Part shown: one piece after another, positions 45,770 to 54,947 of the stretch
How positions within the stretch are numbered: position 1 is the stretch's first letter
Layout: each line of letters starts with the position of its first letter
Assembly (NCBI GenBank): GCA_020722565.1
Contig: DYKO01000002.1
Span: forward strand, 146,725-210,724
Source of the DNA: Rikenella microfusus
GTDB taxonomy: Bacteria; Bacteroidota; Bacteroidia; Bacteroidales; Tenuifilaceae
Direction: 5' to 3'
DNA: 64,000 nucleotides
Notes under the pieces: generated by a model
Database searches by the model: none
Told to the model about the DNA's origin: nothing
What the model saw: the letters and a program-made list of their open reading frames with translations, nothing else
Position numbers and translations under genes: made by a program

Positions 45770-46692
45770 GATAGCTCAGCATTTTCGGTTAACTGCCTTA
45801 TAAAATAATCCTCGATGCCGGCGTTTATTTGCTTAATATCTACATCACCGGATAATCCAATTTGATGCAACTTATTTGTAAGTGTTTCGGTGGTTTCTGC
45901 ATCATCTGTTGATACATAGTGCAAATTGCTGCCAAACATATAGGCCGATTTGCAGGTATCCAATGCTCTGATTTTATCCAGAAAAGACCAAATCCCGTCA
46001 GCATAAACATCATAGAGCTTATGTGGAAACATTTGGGCAAATCCGTGTGGTGAGTTTACACCTAAAACCCTACCCTTTTGGATGAGCGCCACCCGATCGC
46101 ACTGCTTTGCCTCGTCCATGTATGCAGTTGAAACAAAAATGGTGATTCCCTGATGCTTGATATCGTAAAGCAGCTCCCACAGTTCCCTTCTCGAAACCGC
46201 ATCAACTCCGGTTGTGGGCTCATCAAGGATGAGCACCTTTGGGCGGTGGATTAATGCGCACGAAAGCGCAAGTTTTTGCTTCATTCCCCCAGAAAGTTTA
46301 CCTGCCGGTCGGTTTTTAAACGGCTCCAGCATATGATAAACACCCCTTATTAGGTTGTAATTTTCAGCAACGGTAGCTCCAAAAACTCCTGCAAAAAAAT
46401 CTAGATTTTCCTGGACAGTTAGATCGGAATAGAGTGAAAAGACCGCGGGCATATACCCAATTTCGCCTCTGATTTTCTTGTAATCCTCGCGGGTGTTGTA
46501 ACCCAAAACATTAACGTATCCGGAATCGGGCAAAAGCAGTGTGGTTACAATTCTTATTAATGTTGATTTTCCAGCACCATCTGGGCCAATCAAACCAAAA
46601 AGTTCTCCCGCGTCAACATTAATGTTGACGTTATTCAGAGCCTTTATCTTACCGTACGATTTTGAAAGATTGCTAATTTCAATATAGCTCAT
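45766..46692 (-). CDS. ABC transporter ATPase, first half of a YbhF-like pair
   Basis: A 308-residue ATPase with Walker A GPDGAGKST (36-44), canonical signature LSGGMKQK, Walker B VLILDEPTTGVDA, and a C-terminal extension of about 80 residues (ending YFIRQLTENAE) not seen in simple ATPases. The canonical signature here and the altered one in the partner would give one ordinary and one unusual catalytic site. Its stop overlaps the next ATPase start by four bases; the adaptor gene is 39 bases upstream. Confidence 0.93.
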   Translation of the reverse strand: MSYIEISNLSKSYGKIKALNNVNINVDAGELFGLIGPDGAGKSTLIRIVTTLLLPDSGYVNVLGYNTREDYKKIRGEIGYMPAVFSLYSDLTVQENLDFFAGVFGATVAENYNLIRGVYHMLEPFKNRPAGKLSGGMKQKLALSCALIHRPKVLILDEPTTGVDAVSRRELWELLYDIKHQGITIFVSTAYMDEAKQCDRVALIQKGRVLGVNSPHGFAQMFPHKLYDVYADGIWSFLDKIRALDTCKSAYMFGSNLHYVSTDDAETTETLTNKLHQIGLSGDVDIKQINAGIEDYFIRQLTENAELS

Positions 46693-46731
46693 TGCAGGAA
46701 ATAGTTAAGGTTGAATTCACTAAAGAACACT

Positions 46732-47625
46732 CTACCTCAATAATTTAACCTCCACAGGCATGCCAATCTTGAAAGTTCCATCAGCATTAGGAATTCGAAC
46801 TTTCACGGCATAAACCAGGCTAACCCGCTCCTTTCGGGTTTGAATAACCTTAGGTGTGAACTCAGCCTCAGCTGAAATCCATGCAATTGTGCCATCGGCT
46901 TCAACAAATGATTTATCCCGTTTATCAGCTAAAACCTTGACCCTATCACCTATTTTGATTGCTGAAAGTTGAGCCTCATCAAAGTAAACCCTGGCTAAAA
47001 CTGTGTCGATTGGAGCAATTCTGCAAATAGGGTTTCCGGCTACTACCAGTTCGCCTGCATTTACATAACGCGATACAATGGTTCCTGAAATCGGTGATAT
47101 AATTTTACATCGCAGCAATAGGTCGTTAGCCTGTTCGGTTTGTGCTCTAACAGCCTCTATTTCGGCCATAACACCCGCAAGTTGTGCATCAAATGTAGCC
47201 CTTTGTTTAGCTGCAATGCTGTATTTTCCCACAATATCGTCGAGTTGACGAAGGGTAGCTGCACTATCGGCATAAAGTTTTTTTGTTCTTTCCAACTCCT
47301 TATTAAGAACGGCTACCTGTTCATCATGAACGGCAATCTGCGCCTTAATACCCTGTAAACGGGCATAGGCTGCACTTAGCTGAGCAGTTAGCTGTTTTAG
47401 CTTTAGAATCTGGGGAACGGTGTCAATCACACCAATCAACTGGTTTATTTCAACACTATATCCTTCGTCAATTGTAAGCTCTAGTAGTTTCCCACTAACC
47501 TCGGAAGAAATGGTTATATCGTTTGTTTCGATATTACCAAAGGCATCGGAATCGCCGTTGCTGCTGGTGCATGAAACCGACATTATTATAACTAAAACGC
47601 CCAAGAAGGTGTATATTTTGTTCAT
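46732..47625 (-). CDS. Periplasmic adaptor (HlyD/YbhG family) lipoprotein
   Basis: Bridges the inner-membrane pump and the outer-membrane channel. The 297-residue protein has a lipoprotein-type signal (lipobox VSC, Cys19), a biotinyl-lipoyl-like half (VSGKLLELTIDEGYSV), a coiled-coil hairpin (about 75-165), the second lipoyl half (IISPISGTIVSRYVNAGELV), and a beta-barrel domain ending IGMPVEVKL. It sits between the outer-membrane channel gene and the ATPase genes, the normal order for a complete export operon. Confidence 0.93.
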   Translation of the reverse strand: MNKIYTFLGVLVIIMSVSCTSSNGDSDAFGNIETNDITISSEVSGKLLELTIDEGYSVEINQLIGVIDTVPQILKLKQLTAQLSAAYARLQGIKAQIAVHDEQVAVLNKELERTKKLYADSAATLRQLDDIVGKYSIAAKQRATFDAQLAGVMAEIEAVRAQTEQANDLLLRCKIISPISGTIVSRYVNAGELVVAGNPICRIAPIDTVLARVYFDEAQLSAIKIGDRVKVLADKRDKSFVEADGTIAWISAEAEFTPKVIQTRKERVSLVYAVKVRIPNADGTFKIGMPVEVKLLR

Positions 47626-47637
47626 AGTTTTATTATT

Positions 47638-48930
47638 TTACTCGTTAATACTCAGACCTAAGGTAATGTATAGTTTTGCCACTTCATAAGCAAGTTTCAC
47701 CCTTCGAAGCTCCATATCGACTTTAGCTCTAAGCAAACTGTTAAAATCCGACAGGTAAACCGAAGATGTTATGGTGCCATTGGATAGTTGAGAAGCTGAA
47801 GCCCTTACCGATTTATCAAGAAGTTCTACAATTTGCTCGTCGTTTTGAATTTGCCTTTGCAATGATTGTATTTGAGCCCAAGCCGATGAAACCTGTGCAT
47901 TAAAGCCCTCATTGAAAGCAATGCGTCGATACTGGAAAATATTTTGCTGAATTTTCAGAACCTGACGTTCCCGCGATGTGCTGTTCCAATCCCAAATATT
48001 CCATGAAAACCGAGCACCAACCATTGCAAAAGAGTCAAACTTATTGGAAAGCATATTCAGTCCGGGCTTACCATATCCAACCCGCGCAAAGGCTGATAAA
48101 CGCGGCATTCGTTTACTTGCTAAAGTTTCCGATGCTGTTAAAAGGTAGCTGTTCTGAAGTTCAAAAAAAATATAATCGGGACGCAGGCAAGTATATTGGT
48201 TAGGAATGGTTAAAACTGGCAAAAGAAATGCTGAACCGTCATCAATTTTTTGACCTGTTAGCGATTGTATAGCGCTAATCAAACTGTAACGCTGCGAAAT
48301 ATTGGCCTCAATGCTTTGCATCAACCTTAATTTTTCAGCCTTTAAAGCATTTAGCGATGATTCCAGCGCAGCACCAGCCTTTACGCTGGCTTCAAGTTCC
48401 CCTAAACGCTTTTCCAGTTCATTTGCCATTAATCTAAGCTGCTCATTGGCAAGGTCAATGGAAAGAATGCTAAAAAAAAGCGAAACAACCCTCTCCTTTT
48501 GACCATACAACTCACTGTTAACCCTGTTTTTCTCAATTTTTCTGTTTTCTTCCTCTAGTTGCAGCTGTGCCTTTGTGACTCCTCCATCCCAAACAAGCTG
48601 ACTTAGGTCAATGGTAATCCTGTAGCTGTCCCTATCGGGCTCAGGTATCGAAACACCCGGAAAGGGAATACTAACATGGGTTACATCCGATTGCCATGTT
48701 GCCTCTGCATTTAAATCGATTTTAGGATAGTAACTTTTACCAATATTGGCTTTACGAATTCCAAAAACCGAATCGGTAGCTGCAACTACCCTATACAGCT
48801 GATTCCATTGCTCCATGCTTTTGAGCAAACCGGAAAGTGTTACTACATGCTGCCCCTTGAGCATGTATGCCGATGATGTTAGAGCTACAAAAAGTGAAAT
48901 TGCTGCTACTTTTCTCATTGCTGCTATCAT
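47638..48930 (-). CDS. TolC-family outer-membrane efflux channel
   Basis: The 430-residue protein has a signal sequence (ending LKGQ) and the repeated helix-strand pattern of TolC proteins: LNAEATWQSD, QLQLEEENRKIEKNR, and EGFNAQVSSAWAQIQSLQ in the second half. It forms the outer-membrane duct for the pump encoded downstream. It overlaps the tetR stop by four bases (ATGA), so regulator and channel are cotranslated; the operon is therefore autoregulated. Confidence 0.92.
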   Translation of the reverse strand: MIAAMRKVAAISLFVALTSSAYMLKGQHVVTLSGLLKSMEQWNQLYRVVAATDSVFGIRKANIGKSYYPKIDLNAEATWQSDVTHVSIPFPGVSIPEPDRDSYRITIDLSQLVWDGGVTKAQLQLEEENRKIEKNRVNSELYGQKERVVSLFFSILSIDLANEQLRLMANELEKRLGELEASVKAGAALESSLNALKAEKLRLMQSIEANISQRYSLISAIQSLTGQKIDDGSAFLLPVLTIPNQYTCLRPDYIFFELQNSYLLTASETLASKRMPRLSAFARVGYGKPGLNMLSNKFDSFAMVGARFSWNIWDWNSTSRERQVLKIQQNIFQYRRIAFNEGFNAQVSSAWAQIQSLQRQIQNDEQIVELLDKSVRASASQLSNGTITSSVYLSDFNSLLRAKVDMELRRVKLAYEVAKLYITLGLSINE

Positions 48931-49556
48931 TTTAATAATCGTCCTTTTAATGAGTGAATCACGAAATCGGCCACATAGGTTTTACGATGATTCAAAAACT
49001 TTTGGTAATCGCCCTCGTTGTCATCAAAAAGCACCTGTTTAATAATTGGTTTACCTGCAAAGGGAAAAATACAGGCGCTAACGATTGTTACCATTAAATG
49101 CAACATCTCATTCATGGTCAGGTTTAGCTCCGTAGCAAACACATCCAATAGGTTACGTAACTTTTCGGGTTCAATTCCGGCTTCGCCAATAAACTGAGCA
49201 ACAATGCTTGGGTTACGATTTACCTCGCGCAATACAAAAGCAGGCAAAAAGGGTTCTTTAATAAATAAATCGATATAGTTCTCAACAAAATGACGAATTT
49301 TCATCTCTGGTGTCAAGTCCTTCGATAATAAAACAGGAAATAATCGGGGAAAGAAGTTTCTTAGCTCCTCCCTAAAAATGGTTAGAAAAAGTTTTTCCTT
49401 TGAACGGAAGTAGTAGTGTAGTAGTGCTTTATTTATTCCGGCTTCATCGGCAATCTCCTGCATTCGGGCTCCATCCAATCCCTTACGTATGAAAATACGT
49501 TTTGCAGCGTCAAGTATCCTACTTTCAGTATCCTTTTCAATTTTTTTGGGCTTCAT
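48927..49556 (-). CDS. TetR/AcrR-family repressor of the efflux operon
   Basis: A 209-residue transcription regulator with an N-terminal HTH (ARMQEIADEAGINKALLHYY, preceded by RIFIRKGLDG) and a C-terminal ligand-binding domain of unknown specificity. It is the first gene of the efflux operon and is divergent from the flavin oxidoreductase gene. Two identical 16-bp palindromes in the intergenic region, next to both promoters, are its likely operators. It should repress both directions until an inducing molecule binds. Confidence 0.94.
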   Translation of the reverse strand: MKPKKIEKDTESRILDAAKRIFIRKGLDGARMQEIADEAGINKALLHYYFRSKEKLFLTIFREELRNFFPRLFPVLLSKDLTPEMKIRHFVENYIDLFIKEPFLPAFVLREVNRNPSIVAQFIGEAGIEPEKLRNLLDVFATELNLTMNEMLHLMVTIVSACIFPFAGKPIIKQVLFDDNEGDYQKFLNHRKTYVADFVIHSLKGRLLK

Positions 49557-49562
49557 AAATAA

Positions 49563-49578
49563 TTAACCATATGGTTAA
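49563..49578. promoter_or_regulatory. TetR operator, proximal copy
   Basis: TTAACCATATGGTTAA, a perfect 16-bp palindrome. It lies just downstream of the predicted tetR transcription start, where a bound repressor would block the operon. Confidence 0.8.
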
Positions 49579-49587
49579 ACTATGCGG

Positions 49588-49618
49588 CAAATATATTTAA
49601 TATTTATAAATACTCAAA
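49588..49618 (-). promoter_or_regulatory. Promoter of the tetR-efflux operon
   Basis: The minus strand has TTTTG, 19 bases, then TATATTTG (exact TAnnTTTG). Transcription would start near 49581, beside the proximal operator. Confidence 0.7.
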
Positions 49619-49634
49619 ATTTCTGATATATTTT

Positions 49635-49650
49635 TTAACCATATGGTTAA
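49635..49650. promoter_or_regulatory. TetR operator, distal copy
   Basis: A second, identical TTAACCATATGGTTAA, 72 bases from the first (start to start). It abuts the expected -33 position of the oxidoreductase promoter. Confidence 0.8.
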
Positions 49651-49676
49651 TTTTATTATTATCCACTGAAATCAAC

Positions 49677-49684
49677 TATATTTG
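49677..49684 (+). promoter_or_regulatory. -7 element for the flavin oxidoreductase gene
   Basis: TATATTTG matches TAnnTTTG exactly and is 19 bases before the ATG. There is no good -33 element; that spot adjoins the distal operator. Confidence 0.6.
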
Positions 49685-49703
49685 GGGCAATTAAACACTG
49701 CCC

Positions 49704-50747
49704 ATGAAAATTTTTGAACCTATCATTATCAACGGCAACACCATTAAGAATAGGATAGTACTGCCGCCCATAGTAAATTTTGGCTGGTCCAACGACAAAG
49801 GGATGGTCAGTCAAAAGCATATTGTCCACTACGAACGAATTGCTCAGGGCGGTACAGGGCTAATTACTGTTGAGGCAACTTGCGTGCATCCCGAAGGACG
49901 GATTTTCAACTACCAGCTAGGCATATGGGATGACTACCATATAGAAGGATTAAAAAGGATAACCGACGGTGTAAAACGTCATGGTGCGAGGATTGTAATT
50001 CAGCTACACCATGCCGGTTTGTTGACTCGAAAAGCGGTAGCGGAAAAGGCCTTTGGCCCATCAGTTGACCCAGAAAATGCAAGGTCCAATGAAATGACTA
50101 CGGAACAGGTAAGGGATTTGGAACAACGCTTTATAGATGCTGCATATAGGGCCTACCGCGCAGGCTTCGATGGAATAGAACTGCATGGTGCACACGGTTA
50201 CTTGCTCAATCAGTTTGCCTCGTCGGTCATCAATTGCCGAACCGATGAATACGGTGGACGCCTCCAAAACCGTATGCTTCTAGCCAAAAATATTATAAAA
50301 GGGATAAAACACTTGGTGCCTAAAGATTTTATAATAGGCTACAGAATGGCGGGTTGCTCCCCTACCCTCAACGATGGTATTGAAATTGCAAAAATTCTTG
50401 AGAATGCAGGTGTTCATTACCTTCACGTTTCTCACGGGGGCGAAAAGGGTATAAATCCGGTTGTGCCAGATGGATTTCCTTTTAACCATATTGTTTATAT
50501 GGGTACTGAAGTAAAAAAACATGTAAACACACCAATTATTGCAGTAAATCAGATTAAATCGGCAGAAAGAGCAAATATGTTGGTAAAAAACGGATTTGCC
50601 GATATGGTAGCCATAGGACGAGATATGCTCACCGACCCGGATTGGGCAATCAAAGCCCAAAAGGGGGAACCGATAAATCTATGTATAGATTGCAAGCCCC
50701 GCTGCAAGCGATACACCAAACCTGAATCGTGTCCGCTGTGGATTTAA
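49704..50747 (+). CDS. Old Yellow Enzyme-family flavin oxidoreductase with Cys tail
   Basis: A 347-residue FMN-dependent TIM-barrel ene-reductase. LPPIVNFGWSNDKG at the N-terminus, HHAG (substrate-binding region), GFDGIELHGAHGYLLNQF, DEYGGRLQNR and VAIGRDMLTDPDW are all typical. The C-terminus has CIDCKPRCKRY followed by SCP, a Cys-x2-Cys-x3-Cys-x8-Cys arrangement like the [4Fe-4S] site of 2,4-dienoyl-CoA reductase, but the FAD/NADPH domain that follows in that family is missing. It would reduce activated C=C bonds of electrophiles. Divergent from tetR and probably controlled by it, suggesting a detoxification response shared with the pump. Confidence 0.9.
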   Translation: MKIFEPIIINGNTIKNRIVLPPIVNFGWSNDKGMVSQKHIVHYERIAQGGTGLITVEATCVHPEGRIFNYQLGIWDDYHIEGLKRITDGVKRHGARIVIQLHHAGLLTRKAVAEKAFGPSVDPENARSNEMTTEQVRDLEQRFIDAAYRAYRAGFDGIELHGAHGYLLNQFASSVINCRTDEYGGRLQNRMLLAKNIIKGIKHLVPKDFIIGYRMAGCSPTLNDGIEIAKILENAGVHYLHVSHGGEKGINPVVPDGFPFNHIVYMGTEVKKHVNTPIIAVNQIKSAERANMLVKNGFADMVAIGRDMLTDPDWAIKAQKGEPINLCIDCKPRCKRYTKPESCPLWI

Positions 50748-50847
50748 GGGAGTTGTTAAACAATTAGTGTAGATGTTTGCTATTATTAAGAAAGCAGGAA
50801 ATTTATTAACACTGTCAGGGTTTTAACTACAATAGGCTATCAAAGCA

Positions 50848-52257
50848 TTAGTTTTTAATGAATTCTCCTGCTTTCAGTTTAGCTATATAGCCATCGGCTT
50901 CTGCCTTCATTACGGGGAAAAGCAACAGCAGCGCAATCAGGTTTGGAATGCTCATAAAGGTAATAACCATATCAACAAAATGCCAAACCAAATCGATACC
51001 CCAAACCGAGCCGAAAAATACAAAAAGAGTGAAAACATAGTAGTAGGGTTTAATTGCCTTATCACCAAAAATATACTGTGCAGTTCTGGTTCCGTAGTAC
51101 GACCAGCTAATAATAGTTGAAAAAGCAAATAGCAGCAAGCTAATAGCTACCATATGACGGGCCAAAAAGCCAATACCTATACGCCCAAGCCCTTCCTGAA
51201 AGGCATTAACTGTCATACCCACTCCCTTTACTGCAACATCGGCTTTCCAAACTCCTGTAAGGACAATTACCAAAGCTGTTAGGGTACAGATTACAATGGT
51301 ATCGATAAAGGGTTCGAGAGAGGCCACAAAGCCCTCGCGCATGGGGTATGGGGTTTTAGCAGCAGCATGCGCCATGGGGGCAGAGCCCTGTCCGGCTTCG
51401 TTTGAGAAAAGCCCACGGCGTACACCCCAAATCATTGTCATGAAGAAGGTAGACCCAACACCCCCCCCTACCGCAGCATGTCCGGTAAATGCGCTTTTAA
51501 CAATTAACAAAAGGGCTGCAGGAATATCGGCATAATGAACCCCTATTACAATAATCGCAGAGCCAAAGTAAATTATAGCCATTAAGGGAACAAGCCGCGA
51601 TGTAACATTGGCAATACGGCGCAAACCACCCACCACAATCAAAAAAACAAGTGCCGATATGACAAGTCCGGTATATAGTACAGGAATATTGTAACTTTTA
51701 TTAAGCACATCGGAAATTGAGTTGGCCTGGGCCATGTTTCCAGTACCAAGAGAACAAAGTATTCCTGCAAAAGAAAAAAATATAGCCAAACGCTTTGCCC
51801 AAATGCCAAGTTTATCCTTAAGTCCATGTTCTATGTAATACATAGGGCCTCCGGAAACGGTGCCATCGGCATTAATTTTACGAAACTTTTGGGCTAGAGT
51901 GCACTCCACCATTTTGAGCATCATCCCAAAAAAACCTGTAACCCACAACCAGAAAACAGCGCCGGGGCCACCGTAGTATATGGCAAGTGTTACCCCAACA
52001 ATATTTCCCGTACCCACGGTTGCCGATAGTGCCGTAGTAAGTGCCTTAAAGTGGCTAACATCGCCTGTATCGGTTGATTTGCTGTACTTTCCCCTTACTA
52101 AATCGATGGCATGCTTGATATGACCTATCTGCAGAAATTTAAGCCTGATGGAATAGTATATTCCAGTAGGAACCAATAGGGCAAGTATTAGGTAGCCACC
52201 AACATACTCGTTATAAAGCTGAATGATATAATCAAATTTTTCAAGAAACGAATTCAT
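50848..52257 (-). CDS. Sodium:alanine symporter family (AGCS) transporter
   Basis: A 469-residue inner-membrane Na+ symporter for alanine or glycine, with about 11 membrane helices. Hallmarks: FKALTTALSATVGTGNIVGV near the N-terminus, the signature WLWVTGFFGMMLKMVE, GGPMYYIEHGL, and GLFSNEAGQGSAPMAHAAA. The N- and C-terminal halves are the inverted LeuT-like repeats of the family. It stands alone with a good promoter. Alanine/glycine specificity follows from family membership only. Confidence 0.95.
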   Translation of the reverse strand: MNSFLEKFDYIIQLYNEYVGGYLILALLVPTGIYYSIRLKFLQIGHIKHAIDLVRGKYSKSTDTGDVSHFKALTTALSATVGTGNIVGVTLAIYYGGPGAVFWLWVTGFFGMMLKMVECTLAQKFRKINADGTVSGGPMYYIEHGLKDKLGIWAKRLAIFFSFAGILCSLGTGNMAQANSISDVLNKSYNIPVLYTGLVISALVFLIVVGGLRRIANVTSRLVPLMAIIYFGSAIIVIGVHYADIPAALLLIVKSAFTGHAAVGGGVGSTFFMTMIWGVRRGLFSNEAGQGSAPMAHAAAKTPYPMREGFVASLEPFIDTIVICTLTALVIVLTGVWKADVAVKGVGMTVNAFQEGLGRIGIGFLARHMVAISLLLFAFSTIISWSYYGTRTAQYIFGDKAIKPYYYVFTLFVFFGSVWGIDLVWHFVDMVITFMSIPNLIALLLLFPVMKAEADGYIAKLKAGEFIKN

Positions 52258-52286
52258 ATAGGGTTAGTTTGGTTTAGGTTTGCCTA

Positions 52287-52316
52287 CAAAAGTAGAAAAA
52301 ACAATAACCTGCCAAA
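52287..52316 (-). promoter_or_regulatory. Promoter of the AGCS transporter gene
   Basis: The minus strand has TTTG, 18 bases, then TACTTTTG (exact TAnnTTTG), 29 bases before the start codon. Confidence 0.6.
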
Positions 52317-53042
52317 AAATATGTTAACATATTTACTGAATATATCGCATTTTTCTGATTACCATTTTTTATCCCAAATTGGGTATTCCTTTATTATTAA
52401 AAGCAAAATTTTCGCCATACGAAATTACCACGCCATAATTTAACTTAATCGCTAGGATTACATGGTCCTTAAAACCATAGGGTATCTATACACAATAATG
52501 AAGTGTATAGTAGCGTTCCTGAAAATTTGTGTGCAAAACAAAACCAGCAATTAAGTTCATATTCTCATTCCGTTTACAAAAGTGCTTAATTAAGAAATTA
52601 AGCCTCATCTTGTTCTGAAGTAGGTTTAGTGTATTGGCGTTTTTCTGGTACTGAAAACTGTCAATGGTGAACTAACCGTTACTGCTAAATCACCAATTTT
52701 TGATACTAAAATGGCTGAATGAATCAAAAACTGAAAATCTTTGAAATGATGTTTCTCAGAAAATAGAGTTGTTGAGAATTGATAAGATTACTGTAGCCAA
52801 GACCAAAAAAATAAGCCAAAAAAGTTTGAGCAACAAGGTTAATTGAAAAAATACCCTTGACTGGATAAACTAAATTTTTTTATATCTGCAAACATAACTA
52901 TGGTTCAATGTTAATAAAACCTTTATAAAAACAGTAATATTTGAAATTTTATTTTTTTATAAGTAGACATTTGATAATCATTATTTTAATGTAATAAGTA
53001 AGATTTACTGATTGTTCTCAATGGCATAAAACTAAAAGGTTT
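52317..53042. other. Gene-poor stretch with a possible coding remnant
   Basis: About 725 AT-rich bases with no supportable gene. One minus-strand frame, 52671-52486 (61 codons, no convincing start), reads smoothly (e.g. NTLNLLQNKMRLNFLIKHF, NLIAGFVLHTNFQERYYTLH) and could be the remnant of a lost gene or transposase, but I recognise no family. The remainder shows nothing. Confidence 0.3.
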
Positions 53043-53050
53043 TAACTTTG
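53043..53050 (+). promoter_or_regulatory. -7 element for mnmE
   Basis: TAACTTTG matches TAnnTTTG exactly, giving a leader of about 90 nt. No suitably spaced -33 element was seen. Confidence 0.45.
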
Positions 53051-53147
53051 TATGCTAACGTTCGCATTATTTGTATATTCATCTTTTAACAAAACAATTA
53101 CTCCAATTACAATAACACACCTTCACATTAATAGCATCTGATACGAT

Positions 53148-54548
53148 ATGTTAAATGAGAATAATGTAATAGTAGCCATTGCCACAGCACCCGGAATGGG
53201 AGCCATTGCGGTTATACGTCTTAGCGGTAAAGGGGCAATTGAGATAGCTGATGGTATTTTCAAACCTGCACGCAAAGGGAAAAAACTCATGCAGCAACCA
53301 GCCTACACCATTCATTATGGGAGCATATACGATGGCGATAGGGAATTAGACCAGGTTCTGGTAAGCCTTTTCAGAGGACCGCACAGCTACACTGGTGAAG
53401 ATATGGTGGAAATATCATGCCATGGGTCAGTGGTTATTCAGCAGCAGCTGCTTGAGCTGCTTGTGCGGCATGGCGCACATCTGGCCAAACCGGGTGAGTT
53501 TACCCTACGTGCATTTTTGAATGGCAAAATAGACCTATCGCAGGCCGAAGCCATAGCCGACCTGATAGCATCAACCAACGAAACGGCTCGTCGGGTTGCA
53601 TTTAACCAAATGCGTGGAGGAATTTCGAATAAACTGGCTGAACTTCGCACCGAACTGCTTAAGTTCACTGCCCTTGTAGAGCTGGAACTTGATTTCAGCG
53701 AAGAGGATGTGGAATTTGCCGATAGAACCGAGCTCACCAATTTGATAAACACAATACTTGAAGAAATAGACAGGCTCACAGCATCGTTTAGCCAGGGCAA
53801 TGCCATTAAGATGGGCATACCTGTAACTATTGCCGGAAAACCCAACGTGGGTAAATCAACCCTGTTGAACCGCTTGCTTAACGAGGAAAAAGCCATTGTT
53901 TCAGAGATTGCAGGAACCACCCGCGATGCCATTGAGGATACAATCCACCTAGGCGGAATTAACTTCCGCTTTATCGATACAGCTGGAATTCGTAGCACCA
54001 CCGATACCATTGAAAGTATTGGAATTAAACGTGCCTTCGATAAAATTGACAAGGCCCGCATTGTGCTTTACCTGGCCGACGCACAAAGCAATACCAATGT
54101 AGTGGTTAATGAGATAGATGAGTTCTCAAAGCGAATAACAAGCTCACAACAGCTAATCATCCTAGTAAACAAAGAAGACAAAACAACCCAAAACCATGTT
54201 GATGAACTAATAGGAGAGGTTTCCCAAAAGGGGTATATGGCCATGGCCATTTCTGCCAAAGAAGGACACAATATCGATGCGCTCCAGCAACTGCTTATCA
54301 ATCTGGGTAAAATAGATATGCCGGATAACGAAGAGGTAATAGTAACAAATGCTCGTCACTACAACGCCTTAATTAAAGCCCGAGAAAGTTTACTGCAAGT
54401 AGTTGCTGGCCTCAAGGCAAACATAAGTGGCGACCTGCTAACTATAGACATCTATCAAGCCCTTGACTACCTTGGTGAGATCACGGGCCAAATCTCTAAT
54501 GATGAGGTTTTAGGATACATATTTTCCAAATTTTGCATAGGAAAGTAA
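53148..54548 (+). CDS. mnmE: tRNA modification GTPase MnmE
   Basis: With MnmG it makes the 5-carboxymethylaminomethyl group on wobble uridine of several tRNAs. The 466-residue protein has the tetrahydrofolate-binding N-terminal domain (APGMGAIAVIRLSG, GEDMVEISCHG), a helical domain, an inserted G domain (GKPNVGKSTLLNRL, switch region GTTRDAIEDT, DTAG, and VNKED for NKxD), and the C-terminal CIGK, whose Cys is the family's conserved residue. Length is normal and a terminator follows. Confidence 0.97.
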   Translation: MLNENNVIVAIATAPGMGAIAVIRLSGKGAIEIADGIFKPARKGKKLMQQPAYTIHYGSIYDGDRELDQVLVSLFRGPHSYTGEDMVEISCHGSVVIQQQLLELLVRHGAHLAKPGEFTLRAFLNGKIDLSQAEAIADLIASTNETARRVAFNQMRGGISNKLAELRTELLKFTALVELELDFSEEDVEFADRTELTNLINTILEEIDRLTASFSQGNAIKMGIPVTIAGKPNVGKSTLLNRLLNEEKAIVSEIAGTTRDAIEDTIHLGGINFRFIDTAGIRSTTDTIESIGIKRAFDKIDKARIVLYLADAQSNTNVVVNEIDEFSKRITSSQQLIILVNKEDKTTQNHVDELIGEVSQKGYMAMAISAKEGHNIDALQQLLINLGKIDMPDNEEVIVTNARHYNALIKARESLLQVVAGLKANISGDLLTIDIYQALDYLGEITGQISNDEVLGYIFSKFCIGK

Positions 54549-54593
54549 CCAGCACAAAATATCTAAATAATAATATATAATCGATAAACCAAC

Positions 54594-54619
54594 AAAGGCC
54601 TTGAAATAAAGGCTTTTTT
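54594..54619 (+). terminator. Terminator of mnmE
   Basis: GCCTT and AAGGC form a short stem, extended by AAAG/TTTT pairs, followed by a run of seven T. Confidence 0.65.
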
Positions 54620-54947
54620 TGTTAATCCCATGTTAGTAATAATTTTTATTATTTGATTTATTAGGTAAAAATAATCAATACTCTCCGATATTGCTACAAT
54701 AAAAAAATAGAACCACAATAGTAACTTACCTCTTATGCTGCAATCCATGCACCAAAAAAACGACTCCCAAAGGCAGAAACACAATGAATATACAAAACAA
54801 CAGTAGAGACTTAAATAAAAATCATAAAATTGTAAGAATAATACATCATACATTATTGATTTTTTTGTTATTTTATTCTAATTTTAAAGATTATATTAAT
54901 AATTTTATACATCAATTCGTATCTTGTCAAGGATATAATAATATGCG
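54620..54947. other. AT-rich intergenic stretch upstream of the xanthine dehydrogenase genes
   Basis: About 330 bases with no gene. A TATCTTG word at 54920 resembles a -7 element with one base missing and could serve the xdh genes. Nothing else is recognised. Confidence 0.4.

Noticed and set aside
53438-54061. A 207-codon minus-strand frame opposite mnmE
   Set aside because: Antisense shadow of a conserved GTPase gene; Ser/Arg-rich composition follows from the codons of mnmE.
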